A stretch of 64,000 nt of DNA from positions 558,001-622,000 of the forward strand of contig JAEWEY010000004.1 of assembly GCA_023389105.1 (NCBI GenBank). The letters run 5' to 3'. The position numbers and the translations under genes are program-made. This DNA comes from Pseudomonadota bacterium. Its GTDB lineage: Bacteria > Pseudomonadota > Alphaproteobacteria > Sphingomonadales > Sphingomonadaceae. Of this stretch, positions 16,841 through 25,228 are shown in pieces. The notes under the pieces are model-generated. The model had not been told where the DNA came from and did not search any database. It worked only from the letters and a program-made list of their open reading frames with translations. Positions within the stretch are counted from its first letter, which is position 1. Each line of letters opens with the position of its first letter.

Positions 16841-17848
16841 CTAGCCGAGCTTCGCCATGGCGCAGGCGGTGTCGATCATGCGGTTCGAGAAGCCCCATTC
16901 ATTGTCGTACCAGCTGACGACGCGAACAAGCTTGCCGTCGAGAACCGCGGTTTCGAGGCTGTCGACGGTCGAGCTGGCCGGCGTGTGCATCAGGTCGATC
17001 GAAACCAGGGGTTCGTCGGTGTAGTCGAGGATGCCCTTGAGGCGGCCGCTTTCGCTGGCGGTCTTAAGGATCTGGTTGACCTCTTCCTTGGTAGTGTCGC
17101 GCTTGGGCGTGAAGGTTAGGTCGATCAGGCTGACGTCCGGCACTGGGACGCGGATTGCGGAGCCGTCGAGCTTGCCCTTCAGCTCAGGAAGCACTTCGCC
17201 GACAGCACGAGCGGCACCGGTCGTGGTGGGAATCATCGACATCGCTGCCGCGCGGGCGCGACGGAGATCGGAATGGATCTGGTCGAGGATCTTCTGGTCG
17301 TTGGTGTAGGCGTGGACCGTGGTCATCAGGCCGCGCTCGATGCCCAAAGCGTCGTTGAGGACCTTGGCGACCGGCGCCAGGCAGTTCGTAGTGCACGAGG
17401 CGTTGGAGACGATCTTGTGCTCGGCCGTCAGCTTGTCGTCGTTGACGCCGTAAACGACGGTCAAGTCGACGCCCTTGGCCGGGGCCGAGATCAGGACCTT
17501 CTTCGCGCCGGCGTCGATGTGCTTCTGCGCGCTTTCGCGGTCGGTGAAGAAACCGGTGCACTCGAGGACGATCTCGACGCCCTGGTCGCCGTGTGGCAGG
17601 TTGGCCGGGTCCTTCTGCGCGGTTACGTGGATCTTCTTGCCGTTGACGACGATGTCAGTGCCTTCGGCCTTCACGTCGCCCGGGAACTTGCCGTGGACGC
17701 TGTCGTGCTTGAACAGCCAGGCGTTCGCCTTGGCGTCGGCAAGATCATTGACGCTGACGAGCTCGAGCCCGCAGTCCGGCCGCTCGAGGATCGCGCGAGC
17801 GACCAGGCGGCCGATGCGGCCGAATCCGTTGATGGCGACTTTGGTCAT
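16841..17848 (-). CDS. gap: glyceraldehyde-3-phosphate dehydrogenase, type I
   Basis: Oxidises glyceraldehyde 3-phosphate to 1,3-bisphosphoglycerate. The 335 residues contain the Rossmann start VAINGFGRIGRLVARA, the active-site SNASCTTNCLAPVAKVL and the C-terminal WYDNEWGFSNRMIDT. Asp in SVNDLAD fits NAD preference. The ATG overlaps the transketolase stop (ATGA), so the gene is second in the tkt-gap-pgk cluster. The longer open frame upstream lies in tkt and is not used. Confidence 0.96.
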   Translation of the reverse strand: MTKVAINGFGRIGRLVARAILERPDCGLELVSVNDLADAKANAWLFKHDSVHGKFPGDVKAEGTDIVVNGKKIHVTAQKDPANLPHGDQGVEIVLECTGFFTDRESAQKHIDAGAKKVLISAPAKGVDLTVVYGVNDDKLTAEHKIVSNASCTTNCLAPVAKVLNDALGIERGLMTTVHAYTNDQKILDQIHSDLRRARAAAMSMIPTTTGAARAVGEVLPELKGKLDGSAIRVPVPDVSLIDLTFTPKRDTTKEEVNQILKTASESGRLKGILDYTDEPLVSIDLMHTPASSTVDSLETAVLDGKLVRVVSWYDNEWGFSNRMIDTACAMAKLG

Positions 17849-19842
17849 GATATTCCTCGTTGCTTCATGAAATCGGTGATGCGTTCGGCGACCTTGGCTG
17901 GGGTCAGGCCGAAATAATTGTAGGCGTCCGGCGCCGGCGCGGAGACGCCGAAGCGATCGATACCGAGCTTCAGGCCGTGGAGGCCGACGTAGCGCTCCCA
18001 GCCGAAGGTGGTACCGGCCTCGATCGAGACGCGCAGGATCTGGCGGTTGCTGACGTCGGGCAGGATGTCCTCGCGATAGTCCCACGGCTGCGCGTCGAAG
18101 CGCTCGGTGCAGGGCATGGAAACGACGTCGGTACCGATGCCCTGCCCTTCGAGCTGCCCGGCGGCGCCAAGCGCGATCTCGACCTCAGATCCCGTCGCAA
18201 GAATGATCGCCTTGCGCTCGTTTTCTGCCGATTTCACGCGGTAGGCGCCGCGTGCGCAAAGGTTCTCCCCGACCGCCTCCTTGCGGAGCGGCGGCAGGTT
18301 CTGACGCGTCAATGCCAGGATGCTCGGCTTGTCGCTGCCGAGCGCCAGCGCCCAGCATTCGGCAGTCTCGACCGCATCGGCGGGACGGAAGACTTCCAGC
18401 CCCGGCATCGCACGCAGGCTCTGCAAATGCTCGATTGGCTGGTGGGTCGGACCGTCTTCGCCAAGCCCGATCGAATCGTGGGTCATGACGTAGATGACCC
18501 GCGCATGCTGCAGCGCGCTGAGGCGGATGGCCGGACGCGCATAGTCGGTGAATACGAGGAATGTGCCGCCGTATGGCACCACCCCTCCGTGGAGCGCCAT
18601 GCCGTTCATCGCGGCCGCCATCTCGAACTCGCGGATGCCGTAATAGATGTAGCGTCCGCCGTAATTCTCCGCCGTCAGCGGCTCGATGTTCTTGGTCTTG
18701 GTGTTGTTCGACCCGGTGAGATCGGCCGATCCGCCGATGGTCGAGGGGATTGCGGCATTGATGGCTTCGAGCGCCATTTCCGACGCCTTGCGGGTGGCGA
18801 CCGGCTTCAGGTCCGCGAGCAGCTTGTCGAGATAGGGCTTCAGCCAGGCATCGCTGACCTTGCCGCTGATCCGCGACAGGAATTCGTCGCGCCGGCCGCT
18901 CTGCTCCAGCCGCTCGTTCCACAGCGCATGGTCGACCGCACCGCGCTTGCCCGCGCTGCGCCACGCAGAAAGCACGTCGTCCGGGACCTCGAACGGCGGG
19001 AGGTCCCAGTCCAGCTCCTTGCGCGCCTTGGCGATTTCCTCGGCGCCGAGCGGGGAACCGTGGGTCGCCGACGTCCCCTGCTTGTCGGGCGCGCCATAGC
19101 CGATGATCGTCTTGCAGCGGATCAGGCTCGGGCGCGGGTCGGCGGTCGCTTCCTCGATCGCGCGGCTGACGTCGGCGGCATCGAGGCCATCGCATTCGCA
19201 GGTGTGCCAGCCGGCGGCCTGATGGCGCGCGACCACGTCCTCGTTGCGCGACAACTCGGTCGAGCCGTCGATGGTGATGTCGTTGTCGTCCCACAGCACG
19301 ATCAGGCGGCCGAGCTTCAGATGCCCAGCAAGGCCGATGGCTTCGTGGTTGATGCCTTCCATCAGGCAACCGTCACCGGCGATGACGAAGGTCCGGTGGT
19401 CGACAAGCTCATCGCCGAAGGTCGCATTGAGATGGCGCTCGGCGATCGCCATGCCGACCGCCATGGCAACGCCTTGGCCGAGCGGGCCGGTGGTGACCTC
19501 GATCCCGGGAAGCTCGAAATTCTCCGGGTGACCGGCGGTCGGCGAGCCGAGCTGGCGGAAGCGCTTGATGTCATCGATCGTCGGCCGCTCGTACCCCGTG
19601 AGATAGAGCAAGGCGTAGATGAGCATTGAGCCGTGGCCGGCCGACAGGATGAAGCGGTCGCGGTCGGGCCAGCGGGGGTCCGATGCATCGAATTTCAGGT
19701 GACGGGTGAACAGCGCTGTAGCGGCATCGGCCATGCCCATCGGCATGCCGGGGTGACCGCTGTTCGCAGCCTCCACGGCATCCATCGCGAGGGCGCGGAT
19801 GGCGTTAGCAAGGCGGCGGTCGGAAGGCAGCATAAGCTCCAT
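17845..19842 (-). CDS. tkt: transketolase
   Basis: Thiamine-diphosphate enzyme moving two-carbon units between sugar phosphates. In 665 residues the N-terminal NSGHPGMPMGMAD, the TPP motif GDGCLMEGINHEA near 150 and the pyrimidine-domain segments are visible. It leads the cluster with gap, pgk and fba, a set reminiscent of cbb operons but without Rubisco or phosphoribulokinase, so pentose phosphate and gluconeogenic use is more likely. An internal ATG three codons on (MLPSDRR) is an alternative start. Confidence 0.96.
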   Translation of the reverse strand: MELMLPSDRRLANAIRALAMDAVEAANSGHPGMPMGMADAATALFTRHLKFDASDPRWPDRDRFILSAGHGSMLIYALLYLTGYERPTIDDIKRFRQLGSPTAGHPENFELPGIEVTTGPLGQGVAMAVGMAIAERHLNATFGDELVDHRTFVIAGDGCLMEGINHEAIGLAGHLKLGRLIVLWDDNDITIDGSTELSRNEDVVARHQAAGWHTCECDGLDAADVSRAIEEATADPRPSLIRCKTIIGYGAPDKQGTSATHGSPLGAEEIAKARKELDWDLPPFEVPDDVLSAWRSAGKRGAVDHALWNERLEQSGRRDEFLSRISGKVSDAWLKPYLDKLLADLKPVATRKASEMALEAINAAIPSTIGGSADLTGSNNTKTKNIEPLTAENYGGRYIYYGIREFEMAAAMNGMALHGGVVPYGGTFLVFTDYARPAIRLSALQHARVIYVMTHDSIGLGEDGPTHQPIEHLQSLRAMPGLEVFRPADAVETAECWALALGSDKPSILALTRQNLPPLRKEAVGENLCARGAYRVKSAENERKAIILATGSEVEIALGAAGQLEGQGIGTDVVSMPCTERFDAQPWDYREDILPDVSNRQILRVSIEAGTTFGWERYVGLHGLKLGIDRFGVSAPAPDAYNYFGLTPAKVAERITDFMKQRGIS

Positions 19843-19977
19843 CGTGCGGGACTGCCCGCCCGTGGACCCGGACGGCGTTGCGGCTCCCTTAGCCGCCCTG
19901 CCCGCTGCGTCAAATCACCTCGGAAATGCACAAGGGAGCGCTTGCCCGCGATTGCCGATGTGCGTAGGCGAATTTGG

Positions 19978-20151
19978 ATGGACGACAGCGAGATTGTAGC
20001 GGCGCTGGAGCGCGCGGAACGCGCGCTGCAGCGGATCGAGCGAAGCCTTTCCCATCGGCAGCCGCCGGTGGTGCGCGACGAAGAGCTGCGCGCCAAGGTG
20101 CGCGAGGTCGTCGAAGAGCTCGACGAGCTGATCCGGCAGGCCGCGGCCTGA
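19978..20151 (+). CDS. small charged coiled-coil protein upstream of zapA (57 aa)
   Basis: Unrecognised short gene. The protein begins MDDSEIVAALERAERALQRI and is rich in Glu, Arg and Leu in a heptad-like pattern, so it is probably a helical coiled coil (about residues 3-27 and 35-55). Its TGA overlaps the zapA ATG as TGATG, which implies coupled translation with a cell-division protein. It begins 135 bases from the divergent tkt. A role beside ZapA at the division ring is an inference from position only. Confidence 0.7.
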   Translation: MDDSEIVAALERAERALQRIERSLSHRQPPVVRDEELRAKVREVVEELDELIRQAAA

Positions 20152-20480
20152 TGGCGACGATGGTCGATCTGACGATCGCGGGGCGGACCTATCAGGTGGC
20201 CTGCCGCGAGGGCGAGGAAGACAATCTGCGCAGCGCCGCGCGCTTGGTCGACGGCAAGAGCCGCGAGGCGCTCGCCGGCTTGGGCACGCTGAGCGAGGCG
20301 CGGCAATTCCTCTTCGCCTCGCTGTTGCTGGCGGACCAACTGATAGACAAGCCGCGCGACGAGAATGCGCCGCCACCGCCCGCACGCCCGGACCCAGCGC
20401 TGATCATGCGCGCCGGGGCGTTGGCGGACCGGCTCGAATCGCTGGCGCAGGCGCTTGAGCAGGACGCCGCGACCTCCTAA
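20151..20480 (+). CDS. zapA: cell division protein ZapA
   Basis: Cross-links FtsZ filaments at the division ring. The 109-residue protein has the N-terminal ZapA fold (VDLTIAGRTYQVACREGEE), the central RSAARLVDGKSREA and a helical C-terminal part that would form the coiled-coil tetramer. A linker rich in Pro (ENAPPPPARPDP) separates the halves. The gene lies immediately before the 6S RNA and the 5-formyl-THF cyclo-ligase gene, an arrangement conserved widely in proteobacteria. Confidence 0.9.
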   Translation: MATMVDLTIAGRTYQVACREGEEDNLRSAARLVDGKSREALAGLGTLSEARQFLFASLLLADQLIDKPRDENAPPPPARPDPALIMRAGALADRLESLAQALEQDAATS

Positions 20481-20494
20481 ATTGCACGCGACGG

Positions 20495-20640
20495 GAACTG
20501 CCTGGTGCGAGCCTTCGGAAAATCCCTGAGGCGATTCACTCCACTTGGGAGCTGTCCCTGCCCCGATCATGCGGTTTTCCGCCGGGTCGGGAGCATATGG
20601 CGCCCACCTGACGTTTTGGCGTCAGAGGATTTTAGGGCAA
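20495..20640 (+). ncRNA. ssrS: 6S RNA (approximate ends)
   Basis: 6S RNA mimics an open promoter and binds housekeeping RNA polymerase. The space between zapA and the cyclo-ligase gene is its usual location. The sequence folds as a long imperfect hairpin: a terminal stem with AAAATCC (near 20519) and GGATTTT (near 20629), a CCCCGATC/GGTCGGG stem, and a GCGG-TTTT-CCGC tip. GGGAGC occurs on both sides of the expected central bubble, as does the CGCCCACCTGACG stretch. The ends are estimates from pairing, not from transcript data. Confidence 0.78.
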
Positions 20641-20646
20641 ACGGCC

Positions 20647-21276
20647 ATGGTGGTCCCGTCACCTCCCTTCTTCCGCGGTCCTGGCCAGCGCCTGGAGCCG
20701 CAGATCGAGCCGCTCGACAAGGACGCGCTGCGCCGTGCCGCGCTCGATGCGCGCAAGGCCTATGTGCGGACGCTGTCGGATGGTGAGCGGACGCTGGCCG
20801 AACAGCAGCTCGCCGAGCATCTCACCTCGCTTTGCGCGGAGGCAAAGGTGGTCGGAGGCTACGCACCGATGGGGTCGGAGATCAGCCCGCAGCTAGCGAT
20901 CGAGGAAGCCCGCGCGATCGGGCGGATTGTCGCTTTCCCGGCGTTCGACGACCCCGGGAAGCCGTTCAAGTTTCGCGCTGGCGACCCCCTTCGGGCGGGG
21001 CCGTTCGGGATCATGCAGCCCAAGCGCAGCGCCCCCGTCGTCGAACCTGACCTGATCCTCATCCCGCTGATTGCCATTGACTCGTCCGGCACGCGGCTGG
21101 GACGGGGCAAGGGTCATTATGACCGCGCGCTGGTCCGGCTGAAAAAGACTGGAGCGAGGCTGATTGGGGTGGGTTGGTCGATGCAGCGCATCGCGGACAT
21201 CATCCCGGCAGACGAGTGGGATATCCCGCTCGACGCCTTCGCCAGTCCTGACGGGGTCGAGATCTTCCATCGGTGA
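20647..21276 (+). CDS. 5-formyltetrahydrofolate cyclo-ligase
   Basis: Converts 5-formyl-THF to 5,10-methenyl-THF using ATP. The family motif RLGRGKGHYDRAL is visible near residue 155, along with GGYAPMGSEISP and FPAFDD. The start at 20647 (MVVPSPPFF) is chosen to lie just past the 6S RNA; an earlier ATG at 20545 would overlap the RNA. Length 209 residues. This is the gene that follows ssrS in many proteobacteria (ygfA/fau). Confidence 0.92.
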   Translation: MVVPSPPFFRGPGQRLEPQIEPLDKDALRRAALDARKAYVRTLSDGERTLAEQQLAEHLTSLCAEAKVVGGYAPMGSEISPQLAIEEARAIGRIVAFPAFDDPGKPFKFRAGDPLRAGPFGIMQPKRSAPVVEPDLILIPLIAIDSSGTRLGRGKGHYDRALVRLKKTGARLIGVGWSMQRIADIIPADEWDIPLDAFASPDGVEIFHR

Positions 21277-21432
21277 CGGCGCCGTGGCCCGATTGTCACA
21301 GTCGCGCAGAGATTGCGGCTGTTGGCCGCGATCGAGGAAAATCGGCCACCATTGTCCTTCGTTTACCGTCCCTTGAATGTTATTGCGCTAGCATCGCCGC
21401 ACGGAGCTTCGGGCTGCGATCAGGGGCTAATC

Positions 21433-21582
21433 ATGCGTACCAAGGTCATCACTGCCGTCGTCATCCTGGCCATTAGCGGCGGGCTGTTTGCTGCCATGCG
21501 CGGGGAAAATCGTGCCGACGCTGCCGCCGGCAATTGCTACGCTTCCGCGCAAGGCCCGTCGGCGCCGACCATCTGCGAATAG
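21433..21582 (+). CDS. small exported or membrane-anchored peptide (49 aa)
   Basis: Unrecognised micro-gene. A basic N-terminus (MRTKV) is followed by a hydrophobic segment (residues 5-21), a short charged stretch and a polar C-terminus with two cysteines (GNCYASAQ and TICE). GGGG lies 8 bases upstream of the ATG. The pattern fits a signal anchor or a secreted peptide with a disulfide. Function unknown; a chance open frame is not excluded. Confidence 0.5.
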   Translation: MRTKVITAVVILAISGGLFAAMRGENRADAAAGNCYASAQGPSAPTICE

Positions 21583-21627
21583 AGGGCGCGCGCTTTTCCA
21601 CCGGCGCTATGCTAGGCGCCGCGCCTC

Positions 21628-21849
21628 ATGGCGGCACCTCAACCCTCTTCCCGCACGCTGCTGGGAATCGCGCTGATCCTGTTGCTGATCGTCGTCTGGG
21701 CGACGTTTGTCGCAGGACTCGCCCATGTCGTCGGGCAATGGCCTGTTCTCATTCAGGCGCCATTCTATCTATTTATGGGAATAGCGTGGATTATCCCGCT
21801 GAAACCATTGGTTAGATGGATCCAGACTGGCTCCTTCCGCGCCGGTTGA
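21628..21849 (+). CDS. DUF2842 family membrane protein
   Basis: Small membrane protein of 73 residues with two helices, at about 10-31 and 40-57, and the family-typical ending MGIAWIIPLKPLVRWI. The family is found mainly in alphaproteobacteria and has no known function. It lies between a micro-gene and the SleB hydrolase on the same strand, with gaps of about 45 bases. Confidence 0.8.
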   Translation: MAAPQPSSRTLLGIALILLLIVVWATFVAGLAHVVGQWPVLIQAPFYLFMGIAWIIPLKPLVRWIQTGSFRAG

Positions 21850-21895
21850 AGCAGCCGATTTGAACTTGGTGTATTAGTTAGGTATAGCACGACAA

Positions 21896-23011
21896 ATGAC
21901 TGCAGCAGTGACCCTTGCTCGCCCGCTCGACGGGATTCGCAGCGCGACACGTCGCGCGCGGGAGCGTGGTCTTGCGCTGTTCCATCATCACCCGCGTGGC
22001 ACGCTGGGGGTCGGGCTCTTCGGGCTGGTCGCGCTTTCAGCCGGAGCGGCAACCCTCGTCACTCCGGGCGCTCCGCCGCAGGTCCGGACGGCGCCCCCTG
22101 CCCCGCCGCCACTGATCATGAAGCAGCTTGCCCCCGAGCAAGCGCTGAAGGTCAATGCCGAGATACCGGTGACGAGCGGCCCGAACCCGATTGCCGCGCC
22201 ATTCCAGCTCGCGGGGAATGCATCCGCGCGCGCCCAGGCGCTGACCTGCCTGGCCAGCGCTGTCTATTACGAGGCCGGCAACCAAGATGCGGACGGCGGC
22301 CGCGCCGTTGCCCAGGTCGTGCTGAACCGCGTCCGCCATCCGGCCTTCCCTGGCAGCGTTTGCGGAGTCGTGTACGAGGGATCGACCCGCGCGACCGGTT
22401 GCCAGTTCACCTTCACGTGTGACGGCTCGCTCAATCGTCGGCCCGATGCCGACGGCTGGTCACGCGCGAAGCTCATCGCCGAGCAGGCGCTGAACGGTGC
22501 GACCTACGCTCCGGTCGGCTGGGCTACGCATTATCACGCCAATTATGTCGTGCCCTATTGGGCTTCCTCAATGACGAAGAATGCCATCGTCGGCGCCCAC
22601 CTGTTCTATCGGTGGGCGGGTAACTGGGGCCAGCCGTCCGTGTTCGCGAAGGTCTATGACGGCCGAGAGCCCAATGCCGCAGCGCTGCGCACCGCGGCGC
22701 TTGCGGTCCCGCACATCATTCCCTCTTATGGTGGAAATCAGGTCGCCAAGGCGATCGAGGAAATCCCGGGTGCCGAAACGCTCAAGCTCGCGCCTTCGCT
22801 GCGCGGCGACAAGCGTGTGGCTGTCCGCTTCAATCTCGCGGCGCGCAAGGCCGCTGATGACGTCAAGCACGAAGATTATTCGAGCAAGTTCGCAGCGTCC
22901 GACAACCTCAAATGGTCGCTTTCGAGCGATGCGGTCGCGGACAATCAGCAGCCGCTCGGCAAGCCGTCCACCGGTGCGGTCAGCGCTTCCGGAGCGACGG
23001 CCCAGCGCTAG
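21896..23011 (+). CDS. SleB-type cell wall hydrolase
   Basis: Predicted peptidoglycan hydrolase (Hydrolase_2 family, related to the spore cortex enzyme SleB and CwlJ). The 371 residues include an N-terminal membrane anchor at about 40-60, a Pro-rich linker, and the catalytic domain from about 110 with CLASAVYYEAGNQ carrying the probable catalytic Glu, VAQVVLNRVRHPAFP, and GWATHYHANYVVPYW. A C-terminal extension of 110 residues is of unknown role. Its stop shares four bases (CTAG) with the convergent J-protein gene. Confidence 0.88.
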   Translation: MTAAVTLARPLDGIRSATRRARERGLALFHHHPRGTLGVGLFGLVALSAGAATLVTPGAPPQVRTAPPAPPPLIMKQLAPEQALKVNAEIPVTSGPNPIAAPFQLAGNASARAQALTCLASAVYYEAGNQDADGGRAVAQVVLNRVRHPAFPGSVCGVVYEGSTRATGCQFTFTCDGSLNRRPDADGWSRAKLIAEQALNGATYAPVGWATHYHANYVVPYWASSMTKNAIVGAHLFYRWAGNWGQPSVFAKVYDGREPNAAALRTAALAVPHIIPSYGGNQVAKAIEEIPGAETLKLAPSLRGDKRVAVRFNLAARKAADDVKHEDYSSKFAASDNLKWSLSSDAVADNQQPLGKPSTGAVSASGATAQR

Positions 23012-23730
23012 CTGGCAACCGGAGGAGCCAGGGCCCGCTCCACCAAACGCCGGATCCGGTCGACGCGCGCATCGATGGCAACCGAATCATCGGACAGTAG
23101 CGCCGCTGCGCTTCTTGTCCTTCCCGTGACCGCCAATTCGCTGAACGGCCCCTGGTCTCGTAGAGGATCACGGTCCTGCAGCTGAACCACTGCGGCGTCG
23201 AAGGCCGCACATTGGTCAAACTGCGCCAGCGACGGCCGGGTTCGAAGCGCCTGATGACAGGCGCGGCTGCGTGCCGCGAGGCCGATCTCGTCACTGCTAT
23301 GCCGTAGTTGCTGAGCGTCCGCCGCGGCGCGTTTGATCTCGTTGACATTCACGGGCCGATCCATCGGCCCGGACGGGGTCCTCACGCTTGGCAAGGTGCG
23401 CACCGACGTACTTGCCGCCCCCGGTTTGAGACCTGGCGCGCTCTGAAAAACCAGGAAGATGCTTGCTGCGGTCAGGACCAGGACAAGCAGAACCCACGCA
23501 CTACGCTCGCCGGAATTCCGCTGGTCGGCTTCGTTGAAATGCAGCGGATCGCGCAGCACTCGCTCGCTTCGAAGTTCGTCGTATGCGCGATTAATTTCCG
23601 CGGCGCGCGTCGGGTCGCCGCCGCGATCGGGGTGAAACTGCTTTATCAGACGGCGGTAGGCCCGCTCGATCGCTGCGTCATCGGCAGTGGGGTCCAGCCC
23701 CAACACGGCATATGCTGAACGATCGCCCAT
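23008..23730 (-). CDS. membrane-anchored DnaJ-domain protein
   Basis: J-domain co-chaperone-like protein. Residues 4-62 form the J domain with YRRLIKQFHPDRGGDP (HPD present, so DnaK stimulation is possible). A single transmembrane helix follows at about 77-95 (SAWVLLVLVLTAASIFLVFQ), then a 130-residue soluble domain of unknown type with two cysteines. The zinc finger and C-terminal peptide-binding domains of true DnaJ are absent. The client is unknown. Confidence 0.85.
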   Translation of the reverse strand: MGDRSAYAVLGLDPTADDAAIERAYRRLIKQFHPDRGGDPTRAAEINRAYDELRSERVLRDPLHFNEADQRNSGERSAWVLLVLVLTAASIFLVFQSAPGLKPGAASTSVRTLPSVRTPSGPMDRPVNVNEIKRAAADAQQLRHSSDEIGLAARSRACHQALRTRPSLAQFDQCAAFDAAVVQLQDRDPLRDQGPFSELAVTGRTRSAAALLSDDSVAIDARVDRIRRLVERALAPPVAS

Positions 23731-23769
23731 CCGTTCCGGACGGTATCCACTCCCATTCCTTGTGGAAAG

Positions 23770-23846
<77 letters not shown>

Positions 23847-23869
23847 GTTTTGGCGTGGGCGGGCACCTA

Positions 23870-25093
23870 TTAGGGGGCCTTGGAGGTGTCAACCATCGCC
23901 GGTCGCATTTCCTGCCGTTCATCCACTTCTTCTTCGTCGGGATCGCCGACATGGGTCAGCGTGCCGTCTTCGAACAGGAAACCGGCGATGTCCGGTGTCC
24001 CCGCAGCAGAAAAGACGGTCTTCATGATGATCAGAAGCGGCACTGCGAGCAGTGCTCCCGTGGTTCCCCACACCCAGGCCCAAAAGGACAAGGAGATGAG
24101 AATCGACAGCGGGCTGATCGTCAATCGATGTCCCACCACCATCGGGGTGAAGAAGTTTGCCTCGACAAGGTGGAAGCCGATGAAAGCGGCCGGCGGAAGC
24201 AAGGCAGCCCAGACGTCCGGAAACGTCATCAGCGCGCCAAAGAACAGCAACAGCGCGCAAACGATCGGCCCCAGGTACGGAACGTAATTAGCAACCGCGA
24301 CGATGCCGCCCCACATGATCGGGGACGGCATGCCAATCCACCACAGCACAAGTGCCGTCAGTGTTCCAAGGCCGAGGTTTATCAGCGTGATCGTGCCCAG
24401 ATAGGTGGATGTCGCGTCGACGACTTGCTGGATGACGCGGGCCGTAGTCAGCGCGCCTTCGAAGCTGCCGCGGCTGACGATGGTTTTCTTCCGCATCGCG
24501 GTCCATCCGGCGAGAAAGAAGAAAATCACCAGAAGCGCGAAGAAGAGCTGGATCAGCAAATGCGGCGCGGATGTCAGCAGCAGGCTGGACATCGAGTTGG
24601 GAGTCTCAACGTGAACCGCCTGCGTGCGCTCTTGCGAGATCACGATCTGCGAGGCGGTTTTGTTGATGAACTTGTCGAGGTGATTGTAAAGCTGGATGAC
24701 GGGTTCCAGCGTGGCTCGCACCTTCGGCACCTTCGAGGGGATTTGAGCCACCCAGTCGCGCGCAGGGACGACGATCGAGCCAATCGCGAAGATCGCGAAG
24801 GCGATGAAGATCAGCACGCAAAGGCCAGCGGACGCTTTTGATGGTATCCCGCGGCGCTCGAACCATTCGAGCGCGGGCACCAGCGCAATGGCGACCACCA
24901 GCGCCGCCGTGACCGGCATGAAGAACTCGGCGCCGGCGCGGAGCGCGAACGGGATCGCAACGACCACGCCGATTCCGGCAATCAAGGTGAGCGACGCCAG
25001 CAGACGGTCCCGCTTGGCGGTAATCGTCTCCGCGATCACGCGCGCTTCGTCATCGTAGTGATGGGCCTTGGTCTTCTTGCTGCGCGCGTCCAT
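23870..25093 (-). CDS. AI-2E family transporter (PerM/YhhT type)
   Basis: Polytopic inner-membrane protein of the AI-2E exporter family; members export autoinducer-2 or other ions and metabolites, so the substrate is not known. The 407 residues show two N-terminal helices, a long extracytoplasmic loop (about 110-190), and the conserved C-terminal part with VANYVPYLGPI and GHRLTISPLSILISL. A cytoplasmic acidic tail (DPDEEEVDERQE) ends the protein. The start is 135 bases from the divergent histidine kinase gene. Confidence 0.88.
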   Translation of the reverse strand: MDARSKKTKAHHYDDEARVIAETITAKRDRLLASLTLIAGIGVVVAIPFALRAGAEFFMPVTAALVVAIALVPALEWFERRGIPSKASAGLCVLIFIAFAIFAIGSIVVPARDWVAQIPSKVPKVRATLEPVIQLYNHLDKFINKTASQIVISQERTQAVHVETPNSMSSLLLTSAPHLLIQLFFALLVIFFFLAGWTAMRKKTIVSRGSFEGALTTARVIQQVVDATSTYLGTITLINLGLGTLTALVLWWIGMPSPIMWGGIVAVANYVPYLGPIVCALLLFFGALMTFPDVWAALLPPAAFIGFHLVEANFFTPMVVGHRLTISPLSILISLSFWAWVWGTTGALLAVPLLIIMKTVFSAAGTPDIAGFLFEDGTLTHVGDPDEEEVDERQEMRPAMVDTSKAP

Positions 25094-25228
25094 GAATGAA
25101 CCATATCGTCACCGCAGTGCCGCCGCTAGGGACATAGGTCAGGGCGCCGGAACCTTCGGGTGCCGTAATGATTGGTGAAAACAAGCGCGGCGTAACCCTG
25201 AGCGGGCAAGCGTCGTTTCGGGGAGTGA

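Noticed and set aside
17860..19629. 589-codon open frame antisense to tkt
   Set aside because: Mirror frame of a highly biased GC-rich gene; low-complexity Arg/Asp/Ala-rich product with no recognisable domain, while tkt on the other strand is certain.
14116..19842. A complete Calvin-cycle (cbb) operon
   Set aside because: tkt, gap, pgk and fba are present but there is no Rubisco, phosphoribulokinase or CbbR, so glycolytic and pentose-phosphate roles suffice.
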